In this document: positions 1-8,362 of the stretch, piece after piece
Numbering within the stretch: the first letter of the stretch is position 1
Layout of the letters: each line of letters opens with the position of its first letter
NCBI GenBank assembly: GCA_043777895.1
Contig: JAYWHD010000081.1
Span: 1-25,253, forward strand
Direction of reading: 5' to 3'
Length of the DNA: 25,253 nucleotides
Origin: JBDLSY01 sp043777895
GTDB lineage: Bacteria > Pseudomonadota > Gammaproteobacteria > Burkholderiales > Burkholderiaceae_C
Notes under the pieces: generated by a model
Databases searched by the model: none
Told to the model about the DNA's origin: nothing
Seen by the model: only the letters and a program-made list of their open reading frames with translations
Translations under genes and position numbers: made by a program

Positions 1-14
1 TATTTTAATTTTCA

Positions 15-3000
15 TTAATTTTTTAATACTTTACTTTTTTTAAAAATATGATAAAACCACAAAGGTGTCATAAAACTATCAATTAAAGTACTAGTGAGCA
101 AACCGCCAATAATCACTACAGCAACAGGGTATAAAATCTCACTGCCCGCTTGGTGTTTTTGCAGTAATACAGGCAATAACGCTAAACTGGCGGTTAAAGC
201 AGTCATTAATACAGGACTTAATCTGTCTTTTGCACCTTGTATAATCAACGCCTGATTAAAAGTCATGCCTTCTTCTATCATCGTCAAATAATGGCTAATC
301 TTTAGAATACCATTGCGACTAGAAATACCAGTTAAGGTTATAAATCCAACCATTGCAGCAATAGACAATGGGGTAGATGTAATATACAACAAAGCAACTG
401 ACCCAAGCATAGCAAACGGTATATTTGATAAAGTCAAGGCAACCCATAACCAGTTTTTATACAAGTGATATAAAATACCAATAACACCTAGTAAAGCTAA
501 AAAAGCTAAACCACCGATAGTATAACTTGCCTGATTTTTTGCTTGGTGCTGACCTTCAAACTTAATAAAGTAACCTGTGGGCAAGCTATGTGTATCAATA
601 ATTTGTTGTACATTATTGGCTACTGTGGATAGAGATGATTTATTTTCATCTATATTCGCGCTGACAATAATACGTCTTTGACCATCTTCTTGTTGAACTT
701 GATTAATACTTTCACCAAAATTTATATCGGCTAATTGTTGCAGTGCAATGAAACCTTTGGGCGTTTCAATCATTATATTATTTAAATTATTAACATCTTT
801 AATATCAAGTTTTAAAACCATACTAAATGTTTGTTTACTATTTTGATTATTAATAATCTGGTTAATATTTTCGCCATTTAGTAAGTTTTGTATTTGTTTA
901 AATAAATGTGCTTCACTGATACCATAAGTATGGGCTTGTGGTTTTATAGTAATAAATATATGGGGTACATTACGCTGTTTTTCTATATTAATTTCTACTA
1001 AACCAGGTATAGCTTTAAGCTTGGTTTGTAGCTGAATAGCTTGTTCTTTTAAAACATCAGTATTGCCACCAAATATTTTTATAGCAATGGGTGAGCGTAC
1101 ACCAGACAATAAGTGATCAATACGGTGTGATATAGGCTGTCCAATAGTCATACTCCCATCATAGTCTTCAAAGACACGCCGTATGTCTGAAAATATTTTT
1201 TGAGTCTGCGCATAAGAAATGTCTTCTTTAATTTTTAAATCAAACTCTGATACGTGTACACCTTCAGCATGTTCGTCTAATTCAGCCCGTCCACTGCGTA
1301 CGCCGACATACTCTATATCGGTCATTTTTAGTAATCGTTGTTGAATAAATTTTACTGTTTCCACACTGACATTTAATGCTGTGCCAGGCTGCATTCTAAA
1401 ATCTAATAATATAGTTCCTTCATTAAAAGCGGGTAAAAAGCTTTTAGAAATCAAAAAAATTCCTACAATAGCACTAATTAAACTAAGTATTAATATACTT
1501 GTTAATACTTTAATTTTATTAAAACATTTTTCTAAAATACTGGTATAAATATTCTGCAACCCAGTTAAATATTTAGGGTCTTCATGCTTTATTTTAGGTA
1601 CAATATAATAACTTAATACGGGTGTAACAGTCATTGCCACAAATAGAGAAGACAATATAGATACAATATAAGCAATACCTAAGGGCGTAAATAATTTACC
1701 TTCCATATTAGGTAAAAACAATAAAGGTAAAAATACAATGATAATAATTAAAGTAGCATACAGTACACTTCCTCTTACCTCTAAGCAAGCTGATTGAATC
1801 AATTTTATCAATGCTATAGGCGTAAGCAATTCCCCTTTTTGTTTAGCCAATTTATAACGCCTTGTAATGTTTTCTAAATCGACTACCGCATCATCAACTA
1901 ACTCACCAATACTAATCGCTAACCCACCTAAAGTCATTGTATTAATACTCAATCCAAACTGTTTGAAGCATAAAAAAGTAATGAATATGGATAATGGTAA
2001 GGCTGTCAATGTGACAACAGTAGAGCGAAAATTACCTAAAAATAACCATACGATAACAGCCACAATACCCGCAGCATTAATTAACTTATGGCTTAAATTA
2101 TTAATAGACTTATTAATAAAATCTGCCTGTTTAAAAGTAATGACTGGTATATCAATCATACTGGGTTTATTGTCTGATAATTCTTTAATCGCTGCTTCCA
2201 ATTGTGTGGTTAAAGTCAAAGTATCTGCATCAGGTTGCTTTTGAACACCAATAATAACCGCAGGTTTACCATTAAACATAGCATCACCTCGTTTAACTTT
2301 TGGGGCAAAGTATACATCAGCCAATGCGTATAAAGGCATTACTTGATTATTAGCTATTTTAATAGGCGTATTTTTTAGGCTATACAAATCTTGTTTAGCT
2401 AGATTTTGTATAACCCATTCTTTATTATCTAACACTAAAAAGCCTGCACTACCACTTTTACCAAAGTAAGCTAACTGTTGTTCTAAGTCTTCCAAGCTAA
2501 TACCTGCATTACTTAAAGCATTTAAATTGGGCGTTATTCTATACTGCCTCACTAACCCACCTATAGGTGTAATTTGTGCAATACCTTTAATGCTCAATAA
2601 ACGGGGTCTCACAACAAAATCAGCATACTCTCTTGCTTGCATATTACTTTCCATACTGTCTAAATCGGAAGTATCATTAATTGGTAAAGCAATTAACATT
2701 ACTTCGCCCATAATAGAACTAATAGGTGCTAAACTGGGCTGTACATCATTGGGTAATTGATTTTTTAGCATCATTAAACGTTCAGTAACAATTTGACGTA
2801 ACTGATATATATCTTGCCCATAGTCAAAGTTCAAATAAATAATACTTAATCCTAAGCTAGAATTTGAACGTATACTGCTTAAGCCATTTAAACCATTTAA
2901 TTGCGTTTGAATAACGTTAGTTATTTGTTGCTCAACCTCTAATGCCGATTTACCACCTGCTTCTGTCATTACAGTAATCGTTGGTTTATTTAAGTTAGGC

Positions 3001-3128
3001 AGCACATCAATTGCAGTATGCTTTGCTACAAATAACCCTAGTATCGCTATGATTGATGCTAGTAATAATGTCAATATTTTATATTGAAGTGATACACTCA
3101 CAATTTTAGAAAATAGATTATTTAACAT
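15..3128 (-). CDS. Heavy-metal efflux RND transporter, CzcA/CusA-like inner-membrane pump
   Basis: This 1037-residue protein is a proton-driven inner-membrane pump of the HME-RND family, which exports divalent or monovalent metal cations through a tripartite channel. Visible features are TM1 near residues 15-35, a first periplasmic domain, TM2-6 around 345-505, TM7 around 541-562, the HME-type FLPAFNEG motif at 564-571, a second periplasmic domain, and TM8-12 around 875-1030 with GFITLTGISSRNGIL and the C-terminal IIGGLLTSTLIDS stretch. TM4 carries VDDAVVDLEN (411-420), with the acidic residues expected for proton relay. A clear AGGAG at 3135-3139 lies 6 nt before the ATG, inside the 3' end of the adaptor gene, which it overlaps by 11 nt, so the two are probably translationally coupled. 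Family assignment is firm. The metal (Zn/Co/Cd/Ni or Cu/Ag) cannot be decided from sequence alone. Confidence 0.95.
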   Translation of the reverse strand: MLNNLFSKIVSVSLQYKILTLLLASIIAILGLFVAKHTAIDVLPNLNKPTITVMTEAGGKSALEVEQQITNVIQTQLNGLNGLSSIRSNSSLGLSIIYLNFDYGQDIYQLRQIVTERLMMLKNQLPNDVQPSLAPISSIMGEVMLIALPINDTSDLDSMESNMQAREYADFVVRPRLLSIKGIAQITPIGGLVRQYRITPNLNALSNAGISLEDLEQQLAYFGKSGSAGFLVLDNKEWVIQNLAKQDLYSLKNTPIKIANNQVMPLYALADVYFAPKVKRGDAMFNGKPAVIIGVQKQPDADTLTLTTQLEAAIKELSDNKPSMIDIPVITFKQADFINKSINNLSHKLINAAGIVAVIVWLFLGNFRSTVVTLTALPLSIFITFLCFKQFGLSINTMTLGGLAISIGELVDDAVVDLENITRRYKLAKQKGELLTPIALIKLIQSACLEVRGSVLYATLIIIIVFLPLLFLPNMEGKLFTPLGIAYIVSILSSLFVAMTVTPVLSYYIVPKIKHEDPKYLTGLQNIYTSILEKCFNKIKVLTSILILSLISAIVGIFLISKSFLPAFNEGTILLDFRMQPGTALNVSVETVKFIQQRLLKMTDIEYVGVRSGRAELDEHAEGVHVSEFDLKIKEDISYAQTQKIFSDIRRVFEDYDGSMTIGQPISHRIDHLLSGVRSPIAIKIFGGNTDVLKEQAIQLQTKLKAIPGLVEINIEKQRNVPHIFITIKPQAHTYGISEAHLFKQIQNLLNGENINQIINNQNSKQTFSMVLKLDIKDVNNLNNIMIETPKGFIALQQLADINFGESINQVQQEDGQRRIIVSANIDENKSSLSTVANNVQQIIDTHSLPTGYFIKFEGQHQAKNQASYTIGGLAFLALLGVIGILYHLYKNWLWVALTLSNIPFAMLGSVALLYITSTPLSIAAMVGFITLTGISSRNGILKISHYLTMIEEGMTFNQALIIQGAKDRLSPVLMTALTASLALLPVLLQKHQAGSEILYPVAVVIIGGLLTSTLIDSFMTPLWFYHIFKKSKVLKN

Positions 3129-4080
3129 AATTAACTCCTACAGAATTTGTGTAAACATTAATAATTAATGATTGACCTATAATAAAATTGGTATTACTAA
3201 GTATATTTTTATCAGCTAATTTAAATCTAAGTGTTATACTATTTTTATTACTTGATTCAGACATAAATGGTATGTATCCTAAATATAATAAAGGTATTTT
3301 TTCATTTACTTTTAATAAAAATGCTTTAGTATCTTTTTTTAAATTAAAATTATTATCAGTTAAGTAATATTCTGCTTGAATTTCAATACTGTTTTGATTA
3401 GTAGGTGTTATTTGTAATAACTCATTTTGAGTATTAATCATTTTATTAGTATTTAAAATACTACGGGTTATCATACCTGTTATGGGTGCAACTAAGGCAG
3501 TTTCTTTTTTTGTATTGATTTGTAAGGATTTTATTTGCTTTTGGAGTGTATCAAGCGTTATATTTACTTCATCAATATCTTTTTTAGCAACTAATTCAGG
3601 AATTAATTGATAACGTTTCAATTTATTTTTTTGTTGCTGTATATCACCTACTAAAGTAATATATTGATTGTCTTGATTTATTTTTTCAAGTGGTGTTAAT
3701 ACTGCTTGAACAGTACCTAATATTTGTCCTTTTTTGAGTATTTGCCCTAATACGATTGGTTTATTTAATTTTAACAGGCCATCAAATGGACTAAATAAAT
3801 ATGCAATACTATTAGCATTGGCAACTACTTTGGCATTTAATCTAGTAAATGATTCTGTTGTGCTATTATTAGTAATATTAATATAATTATTGCTGTCTAA
3901 AGATTTAATTGGTGATACTATTTGAGGTACTACTTGTATTATTTTTTTACTTGCATCATTTTTATGCTTAGTAGTGACTTCGCCGTGGTCGTGATCATCT
4001 TCGCCACCTGCATATGCAAATGATATTAATAAGTATAATACGTAAAATAATATTTTAGAGATAAAGTTATTCTTTTTCAT
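3118..4080 (-). CDS. Periplasmic adaptor (membrane fusion) protein of the metal efflux pump, CzcB-like
   Basis: This 320-residue protein would link the RND pump to the outer-membrane channel in the periplasm. A signal peptide ends near AYA (22-24), followed directly by a His/Asp-rich stretch, GGEDDHDHGE (25-34), that could bind metal. Two half-lipoyl segments, SPFDGLL (97-103) and APITGMITR (198-206), bracket a predicted alpha-helical hairpin at about 120-190, the standard HlyD/CzcB layout. It is short for the family because the C-terminal part after the beta barrel is reduced. The gene overlaps the RND gene by 11 nt. Instead of a Shine-Dalgarno sequence, the region just 5' of the ATG is occupied by a seven-copy heptamer array (4085-4133). 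It is very AT-rich with many Asn/Ile/Lys codons. The family call rests on domain layout and operon position. Confidence 0.88.
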   Translation of the reverse strand: MKKNNFISKILFYVLYLLISFAYAGGEDDHDHGEVTTKHKNDASKKIIQVVPQIVSPIKSLDSNNYINITNNSTTESFTRLNAKVVANANSIAYLFSPFDGLLKLNKPIVLGQILKKGQILGTVQAVLTPLEKINQDNQYITLVGDIQQQKNKLKRYQLIPELVAKKDIDEVNITLDTLQKQIKSLQINTKKETALVAPITGMITRSILNTNKMINTQNELLQITPTNQNSIEIQAEYYLTDNNFNLKKDTKAFLLKVNEKIPLLYLGYIPFMSESSNKNSITLRFKLADKNILSNTNFIIGQSLIINVYTNSVGVNYVK

Positions 4081-4084
4081 AATG

Positions 4085-4133
4085 ATTGATTATTGATTAT
4101 TGATTATTGATTATTGACTATTGATTATTGATT
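4085..4133. repeat. Heptamer tandem array, 7 copies of ATTGATT
   Basis: Seven consecutive 7-nt units read ATTGATT on the plus strand; the fifth copy has one T-to-C change. The array ends 4 nt before the start codon of the adaptor gene, where a ribosome binding site would normally be. On the coding strand the unit is AATCAAT, which places TAA stops in all three frames. Confidence 0.95.
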
Positions 4134-4176
4134 GTTTATAATTGATAATATTTAAGCTTAATATATATATTAATTG

Positions 4177-4203
4177 TATTAACTATATTAACTATATTAA
4201 CTA
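4177..4203. repeat. 9-nt tandem repeat, 3 copies of TATTAACTA
   Basis: Three perfect consecutive TATTAACTA units lie in the 139-nt gap between the outer-membrane channel gene and the adaptor gene, about 16 nt past the channel gene's stop codon. The rest of this gap is the heptamer array nearer the adaptor start and plain AT-rich sequence. Confidence 0.9.
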
Positions 4204-4219
4204 TATTTGTTAAGTATGA

Positions 4220-5500
4220 TTAATATTTAAATAAACCCATATTGTATAATAAAGCCCTTTGTGCTTGCTGCAAGTCAATTTTATTTTTTATTAATTGCTG
4301 CTCTAAACTGAAAAAATCACGCTTATTTTTTAAATAAACAGCTAAATCAACTTCTCCTGCAACTACAGCTTTATAATATATTGCTAATATATCTGTTTGT
4401 GTTTTTATTGCTTGTTCAGTTATTTTTAATATTTCATGATATTTATTAATCATATTGATTGTTTGATTAACTTGACTATTTAATTGCTTTTTAAAAATCA
4501 AATAATTATTTTCACTTTCTATTAAATTTTTACTTATCTCAGCATTTTTCTGTATTATTTCATACTGCTTGTCTAAAGGTATTTGAATACCTAATGATAT
4601 TTGATAGCTGGTTTTATTTTGCGATTTAATACCCGTACCTATTGACCCTATAATAGGGTATTTAGGTTGATTATTAATATAATTTTTCTGAAGAATACTT
4701 CGTTGAATAATACTTTTTTGATATTGGTATGAGGGATGTTGCTCAATGTTAAATGTATTATTTATATTGTCTGTATTATTTATATTTTTAATAACACCTT
4801 GGGCATTAAAAATAGAATTTACAGCTTCATCATTTTTAATTTCTATCACATCATTAACATTAATATTATTAATATTATTATTAATAATATAATTACTAAT
4901 ATTATTTAATACAATTAAATTGTCCTGTAAGTCATACTCTATATTACGACATTTTTGCTGAAAGTCTAATATATCAACTTCTAATAATTTAAATTGAATA
5001 TAAGAGATTAGCCCTGTTTGATATTGTTTAAAAATAAGTTTTTTAAACTCTAAATTAGTTTCTAATTGCTTATTACAATGCTGTAGTTGTTGTTGAAATA
5101 ATATAAATTGCCAGCTTATATTTTCTAACAATTGAGCAAAATCAAGTTTAGATTGAGCATTTTTCAAAGACAAAATAAGGTATTCATTGTCTATTACTGT
5201 TGAATCAATTATTTTTTGATTAGTATTTTTAAACTCAAAATTTGTTTTTATCTGATATTCTTTTTCAGAACTTAATACCGAATTTATTTCTAAATTAGGT
5301 CTTTGTTTAAAAATAGTATTAGTATTTTTTTTCAAAACATCTAATATATTTTGAGAACTCGCTAAAGTTTTAGCATCTGTTTGATACTCCCAAGACTGTG
5401 AGAGTAAATCATTAAATATAATTTTTTTTGCAAAGACAGTACAAGGTGCTAAACTTAATGAGATTAAGGGAGCATAATAAATTTTTTTCAACAGTGACAT
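4220..5500 (-). CDS. Outer-membrane efflux channel (OEP/TolC family), CzcC-like
   Basis: This 426-residue protein is the probable outer-membrane channel of the tripartite metal exporter. It has an N-terminal signal peptide (about 1-24, ending TVFA) and long alpha-helical, coiled-coil-like segments (about 100-200 and 310-425) broken by a glycine-containing beta segment near 285-310 (IGSIGTGIKSQNKTSYQISLGIQIPL), the typical repeat structure of OEP proteins. Its length matches CzcC (about 420). The middle contains Asn/Ile low-complexity tracts (about 195-250) encoded by ATT/AAT runs, and the gene is among the most AT-rich in the window. It lies between the small secreted protein and the adaptor gene, as czcC does between czcI and czcB. 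Assignment rests on architecture and context, as sequence identity in this family is generally low. Confidence 0.82.
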   Translation of the reverse strand: MSLLKKIYYAPLISLSLAPCTVFAKKIIFNDLLSQSWEYQTDAKTLASSQNILDVLKKNTNTIFKQRPNLEINSVLSSEKEYQIKTNFEFKNTNQKIIDSTVIDNEYLILSLKNAQSKLDFAQLLENISWQFILFQQQLQHCNKQLETNLEFKKLIFKQYQTGLISYIQFKLLEVDILDFQQKCRNIEYDLQDNLIVLNNISNYIINNNINNINVNDVIEIKNDEAVNSIFNAQGVIKNINNTDNINNTFNIEQHPSYQYQKSIIQRSILQKNYINNQPKYPIIGSIGTGIKSQNKTSYQISLGIQIPLDKQYEIIQKNAEISKNLIESENNYLIFKKQLNSQVNQTINMINKYHEILKITEQAIKTQTDILAIYYKAVVAGEVDLAVYLKNKRDFFSLEQQLIKNKIDLQQAQRALLYNMGLFKY

Positions 5501-5543
5501 AGTTAATTTTAATTTTATAAATACAATTGACGCAGTTAAACTG

Positions 5544-5577
5544 ATAAAAACTATACTAATTTAGTAATAGTTTTTAT
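5544..5577. promoter_or_regulatory. AT-rich inverted repeat (11-bp arms) upstream of the efflux channel gene
   Basis: The arms ATAAAAACTAT (5544-5554) and ATAGTTTTTAT (5567-5577) are perfect reverse complements around a 12-nt loop that is itself partly palindromic. It sits in the 115-nt gap between the small secreted protein gene and the channel gene, 44 nt before the latter's start. It could be an operator for a metal-responsive repressor or a weak terminator/attenuator that uncouples the first gene from the pump genes. Sequence alone does not decide between these. Confidence 0.45.
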
Positions 5578-5615
5578 AAACAATTTAAAAGCACTTAAAT
5601 GATTAATTTATAAAA

Positions 5616-6074
5616 TTAAAACCAATTAGGTTTATATATAACAGATATAAAATAAAATGTATATAAATGATATATATCTAAAAAATCTAGTGCTGTATCA
5701 ATAAATTTGATATAAATTTTACTGTCTACAGGTAAGATGAGTTGAATTGAATTGCAACATACTGTGTGTACACATACACTATGACAAAAATTACTTTTTT
5801 TATTTATTGTATTTATTGTATTTATTTTTAGTACAATGTCATCTTTTATATTTAAAGTTTTTTTACTAAAAACAGTGTCGTTATTATTAATACCGTTATT
5901 AACAGCATTAATAATAATACTATTGTTAATAGATTTAACAAGACTATGCTGGTGTAGATTATTATGCTGATTAATTAATAAATTTATTTGTACACTTTGG
6001 CAAAATAACGCAACTATACTTAGTACAATAAGTAGGCTTTTAGTGTCAATATATTTATTAATAAGTTGTTTCAT
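5616..6074 (-). CDS. Small secreted/anchored Cys-rich protein at the head of the efflux locus, CzcI-like by position
   Basis: This 152-residue protein of uncertain family has an N-terminal hydrophobic segment (about 13-34) that would act as a signal peptide or anchor. Histidines follow (NQHNNLHQHS, about 35-44), then an Asn/Ile/Thr low-complexity middle, a cysteine cluster CHSVCVHTVCC (about 97-107), and a C-terminus ending YKPNWF. A small secreted metal-site-bearing protein encoded first, ahead of genes in channel-adaptor-pump order, corresponds to the czcI position in Cupriavidus-type czcICBA loci, where CzcI influences czc expression. The RP/KP-N-W type ending resembles such proteins, but I would not rely on similarity here. 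It is divergent from trmB across a 113-nt gap. The CzcI-like call is an inference from position plus the Cys/His content. Confidence 0.6.
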   Translation of the reverse strand: MKQLINKYIDTKSLLIVLSIVALFCQSVQINLLINQHNNLHQHSLVKSINNSIIINAVNNGINNNDTVFSKKTLNIKDDIVLKINTINTINKKSNFCHSVCVHTVCCNSIQLILPVDSKIYIKFIDTALDFLDIYHLYTFYFISVIYKPNWF

Positions 6075-6187
6075 TTAAAATGAAAAGTTTTTGTGTTAAA
6101 ATTTTTAGATTACCGTCTTATTTTATACACTGAACAGCAAATACTCGCAGATTGTAGCCTATATTTATAGAATTTTATTAAAACCTT
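6075..6187. promoter_or_regulatory. Divergent intergenic region between the efflux locus and trmB
   Basis: This 113-nt region must carry the start signals for trmB (plus) and probably for the metal efflux locus (minus), because the two genes diverge. It is AT-rich with several TATA-like boxes such as TATACA (6124-6129) and TATATT (6160-6165), but I find no well-spaced -35/-10 pair, no clear Shine-Dalgarno sequence before either ATG, and no obvious dyad operator. Confidence 0.35.
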
Positions 6188-6940
6188 ATGATTGATACTC
6201 GCTCTTTTACTACTGAACCGATTCAATGCCGTCATATTCAAAGCTTTGTGCATCGTCGCAGCCACTTTTCTAAATCACAACAAACCAATTACCAACGTTT
6301 ATTGCCTATTTTTGGCGTACCTTATATTAAGTTAGCAAATAAGCAAGGTATTAATTTTGAACATTTGTTTGGCAACAATTACCCTGTTGTACTAGAAATT
6401 GGCTGCGGTATGGGCGAAACAACAGCTGCTATTGCTCAAGCTTGTCCCAACATAAATTTTTTAGGCATTGAGGTATACAACGCCGGCGTAGCGACTGTAT
6501 TGCAACGTATTGAAGAGTTAAATTTAACTAACTTGCGTATCGTACAATACGATGCCATAGATGTTTTGCGTGATATGATTCCAGTCAATAGCCTATCTGG
6601 TGTACATATTTTTTGCCCAGACCCTTGGCCTAAAGCCAGGCATTTGAAACGCCGTTTAATTCAAACACCCTTCATTAACCAACTACAATCCTACTTAAAA
6701 ATAGGGGCGTATATTCATTGTGCCACTGATGTGCAAGACTACGCCGCACAAATGTTATTAGTACTCAATCAGCAAGATACACTAAAAAATTTAAGCCCTA
6801 CTACTACAATAAATTCTGAAAACATAGGCTATCATCCGCCGAAAAACCCTTTTACTAACCGTCCAACGACTAAATTTGAAGCCCGTGGACAACGCTTAGG
6901 ACACGGAATGTGGGACTTAGTATTTGAAAAAATTAAATGA
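6188..6940 (+). CDS. trmB: tRNA (guanine-N7-)-methyltransferase
   Basis: TrmB makes m7G46 in the tRNA variable loop using S-adenosylmethionine. In this 250-residue protein the SAM-binding motif LEIGCGMGE is at 69-77, the family signature PDPWPKARHLKRR at 144-156 carries the catalytic-region Asp and basic residues, and the C-terminal substrate motif TKFEARGQRLGHG is at 228-240. The pre-domain start with an RSF..RRS-like basic segment (about 17-28) and the GHGMWDL ending match betaproteobacterial members. It is complete and full length. It is one of only two plus-strand genes, divergent from the efflux locus and convergent with hemA, so it is probably transcribed alone. No clear ribosome binding site precedes the ATG. 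Confidence 0.96.
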   Translation: MIDTRSFTTEPIQCRHIQSFVHRRSHFSKSQQTNYQRLLPIFGVPYIKLANKQGINFEHLFGNNYPVVLEIGCGMGETTAAIAQACPNINFLGIEVYNAGVATVLQRIEELNLTNLRIVQYDAIDVLRDMIPVNSLSGVHIFCPDPWPKARHLKRRLIQTPFINQLQSYLKIGAYIHCATDVQDYAAQMLLVLNQQDTLKNLSPTTTINSENIGYHPPKNPFTNRPTTKFEARGQRLGHGMWDLVFEKIK

Positions 6941-6977
6941 ACTTTTATTTATTTCTATTTATTTATATTTATATTTA

Positions 6978-7011
6978 TTTAATAATATACCTAATTTAAT
7001 AATATACCTAA
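6978..7011. repeat. 17-nt tandem duplication overlapping the hemA stop codon
   Basis: Two perfect adjacent copies of TTTAATAATATACCTAA occur at 6978-6994 and 6995-7011. The second copy contains the hemA stop codon (TAG on the minus strand at 7008-7010). The array occupies half of the 67-nt convergent gap between trmB and hemA; the other half is a run of ATTT-type sequence. Confidence 0.92.
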
Positions 7012-8321
7012 GTAGATGTATAACAATTTTTTAAAGATATTAAGGATATATCACTTACGGTACTATCAGCTGCCAGTTGTTGTACTAAAGATAAAGTATT
7101 ATGTGATATTTTTTGAGTCAATTGCCGTGCTAATTGCTCTAATAACTGCTCTGGTGGGTGTCCATTTTTTAAACCATTAAGTGCTTTTTTTAACTCAACC
7201 TGACGAGTTATTTGAGTATGATGTTGCATAGCCTGAATAATAGGTACTGCACGGCGTATTGCTTGCCAGTCTAAAAAACCAATTACTTTTTCAGCAATAA
7301 TTTTTTCAGCCTGTATTACTGCCGAACTGCGTGAATCGCGTCCTTCCTGCACCACTCGTCCTAAATCATCTATGGTATATAAATACACATCAGCCAATTC
7401 GCTTACTTGTATAGCGATATCACGTGGTACGGCGAGATCAACCATCATTGTAGTTTTAGGTAGCCGTTTGCTAGCTTTATATTTTAGAGCGTTACGCATC
7501 ATTTCTACATTAATTACGGGCAAAGTACTGGCTGTACAACTAATGATAATATCATACTGGGCTAATATTTCGGGTAATTGTAGCCAATCAACGATATTTA
7601 ATAATGTAGTAATCTGTGCTTGTTTATTACGGTGTTTAATCGCTGTAATCAATGCAGAGGCTTTATCAATACTTCGATTAGCGATGGTTAATTGTTTAGG
7701 GTGATGCCCTAAAAAGTGTGTAGTACACAGCTCAATCATTTCACCTGCGCCCACCATTAATACCTTTTGCTTAGATAAATCGCCAAAGATTTTTTGTGCT
7801 AACCGTACTGCCGCTGCTGCAAGGCTCACACTGGACGCACCTATAGCCGTTTGGGTACGCACAGTCTTTGCTGCTAAAAAAGCGTGTTGAAATACATAGT
7901 GTAAACAAGCCCCTAACGTACCCGCTGTTTGTGCATGACGCATAGCCTCTTTCATTTGACCTAAAATTTGGGTTTCGCCTAAAACCATACTGTCTAAACC
8001 ACTAGCAACCCGATAAATATGATTAACTGCTGATTGTGCGTATAAAGTATAGCTATGCTTAATTAATACAGATGGAATTACATTTTTACTGTGTGCCAAA
8101 TTATTTAACGCTTGCTTTAAAAACAATTCTGGATAAACCGTAGTATCGCTCACTACATACCATTCAGTACGGTTACAAGTGGACAATAAAGCTACTTCTG
8201 TACTCAAACTGGATTTTAGCAACAGTAACGCCGCAACCACTTCATACGCTGCATAAGCAAATTGTTCTCGCAAAACTAAAGATGCCGAAGTGTGGTTTAA
8301 ACCGATTACATAAATAGTCAT
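7008..8321 (-). CDS. hemA: Glutamyl-tRNA reductase
   Basis: HemA reduces glutamyl-tRNA(Glu) to glutamate-1-semialdehyde with NADPH, the first committed step of the C5 route to heme and other tetrapyrroles, in the cytoplasm. The 437-residue protein shows the N-terminal GLNHTSASL motif (7-15), STCNRTEW with the catalytic cysteine at about C49, the signature RVASGLDSMVLGETQILGQ around 105-123, the linker segment TAIGASSVSLAAAAV, the nucleotide-binding motif MVGAGEM near 190, and a C-terminal dimerisation helix rich in Leu/Gln. Length is normal for betaproteobacteria. It begins 41 nt after the CHASE2 kinase gene ends, on the same strand, so cotranscription is possible. The ATG is not preceded by a recognisable Shine-Dalgarno sequence. 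Confidence 0.97.
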   Translation of the reverse strand: MTIYVIGLNHTSASLVLREQFAYAAYEVVAALLLLKSSLSTEVALLSTCNRTEWYVVSDTTVYPELFLKQALNNLAHSKNVIPSVLIKHSYTLYAQSAVNHIYRVASGLDSMVLGETQILGQMKEAMRHAQTAGTLGACLHYVFQHAFLAAKTVRTQTAIGASSVSLAAAAVRLAQKIFGDLSKQKVLMVGAGEMIELCTTHFLGHHPKQLTIANRSIDKASALITAIKHRNKQAQITTLLNIVDWLQLPEILAQYDIIISCTASTLPVINVEMMRNALKYKASKRLPKTTMMVDLAVPRDIAIQVSELADVYLYTIDDLGRVVQEGRDSRSSAVIQAEKIIAEKVIGFLDWQAIRRAVPIIQAMQHHTQITRQVELKKALNGLKNGHPPEQLLEQLARQLTQKISHNTLSLVQQLAADSTVSDISLISLKNCYTST

Positions 8322-8362
8322 ATATTATTTTAATCGTCAATCACTTTAAATTCATGCATTTT

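Noticed and set aside
1867..2244. Plus-strand 125-residue ORF inside the RND pump gene
   Set aside because: It is antisense to a strongly conserved transporter, has no recognisable domain, and is explained as a shadow frame.
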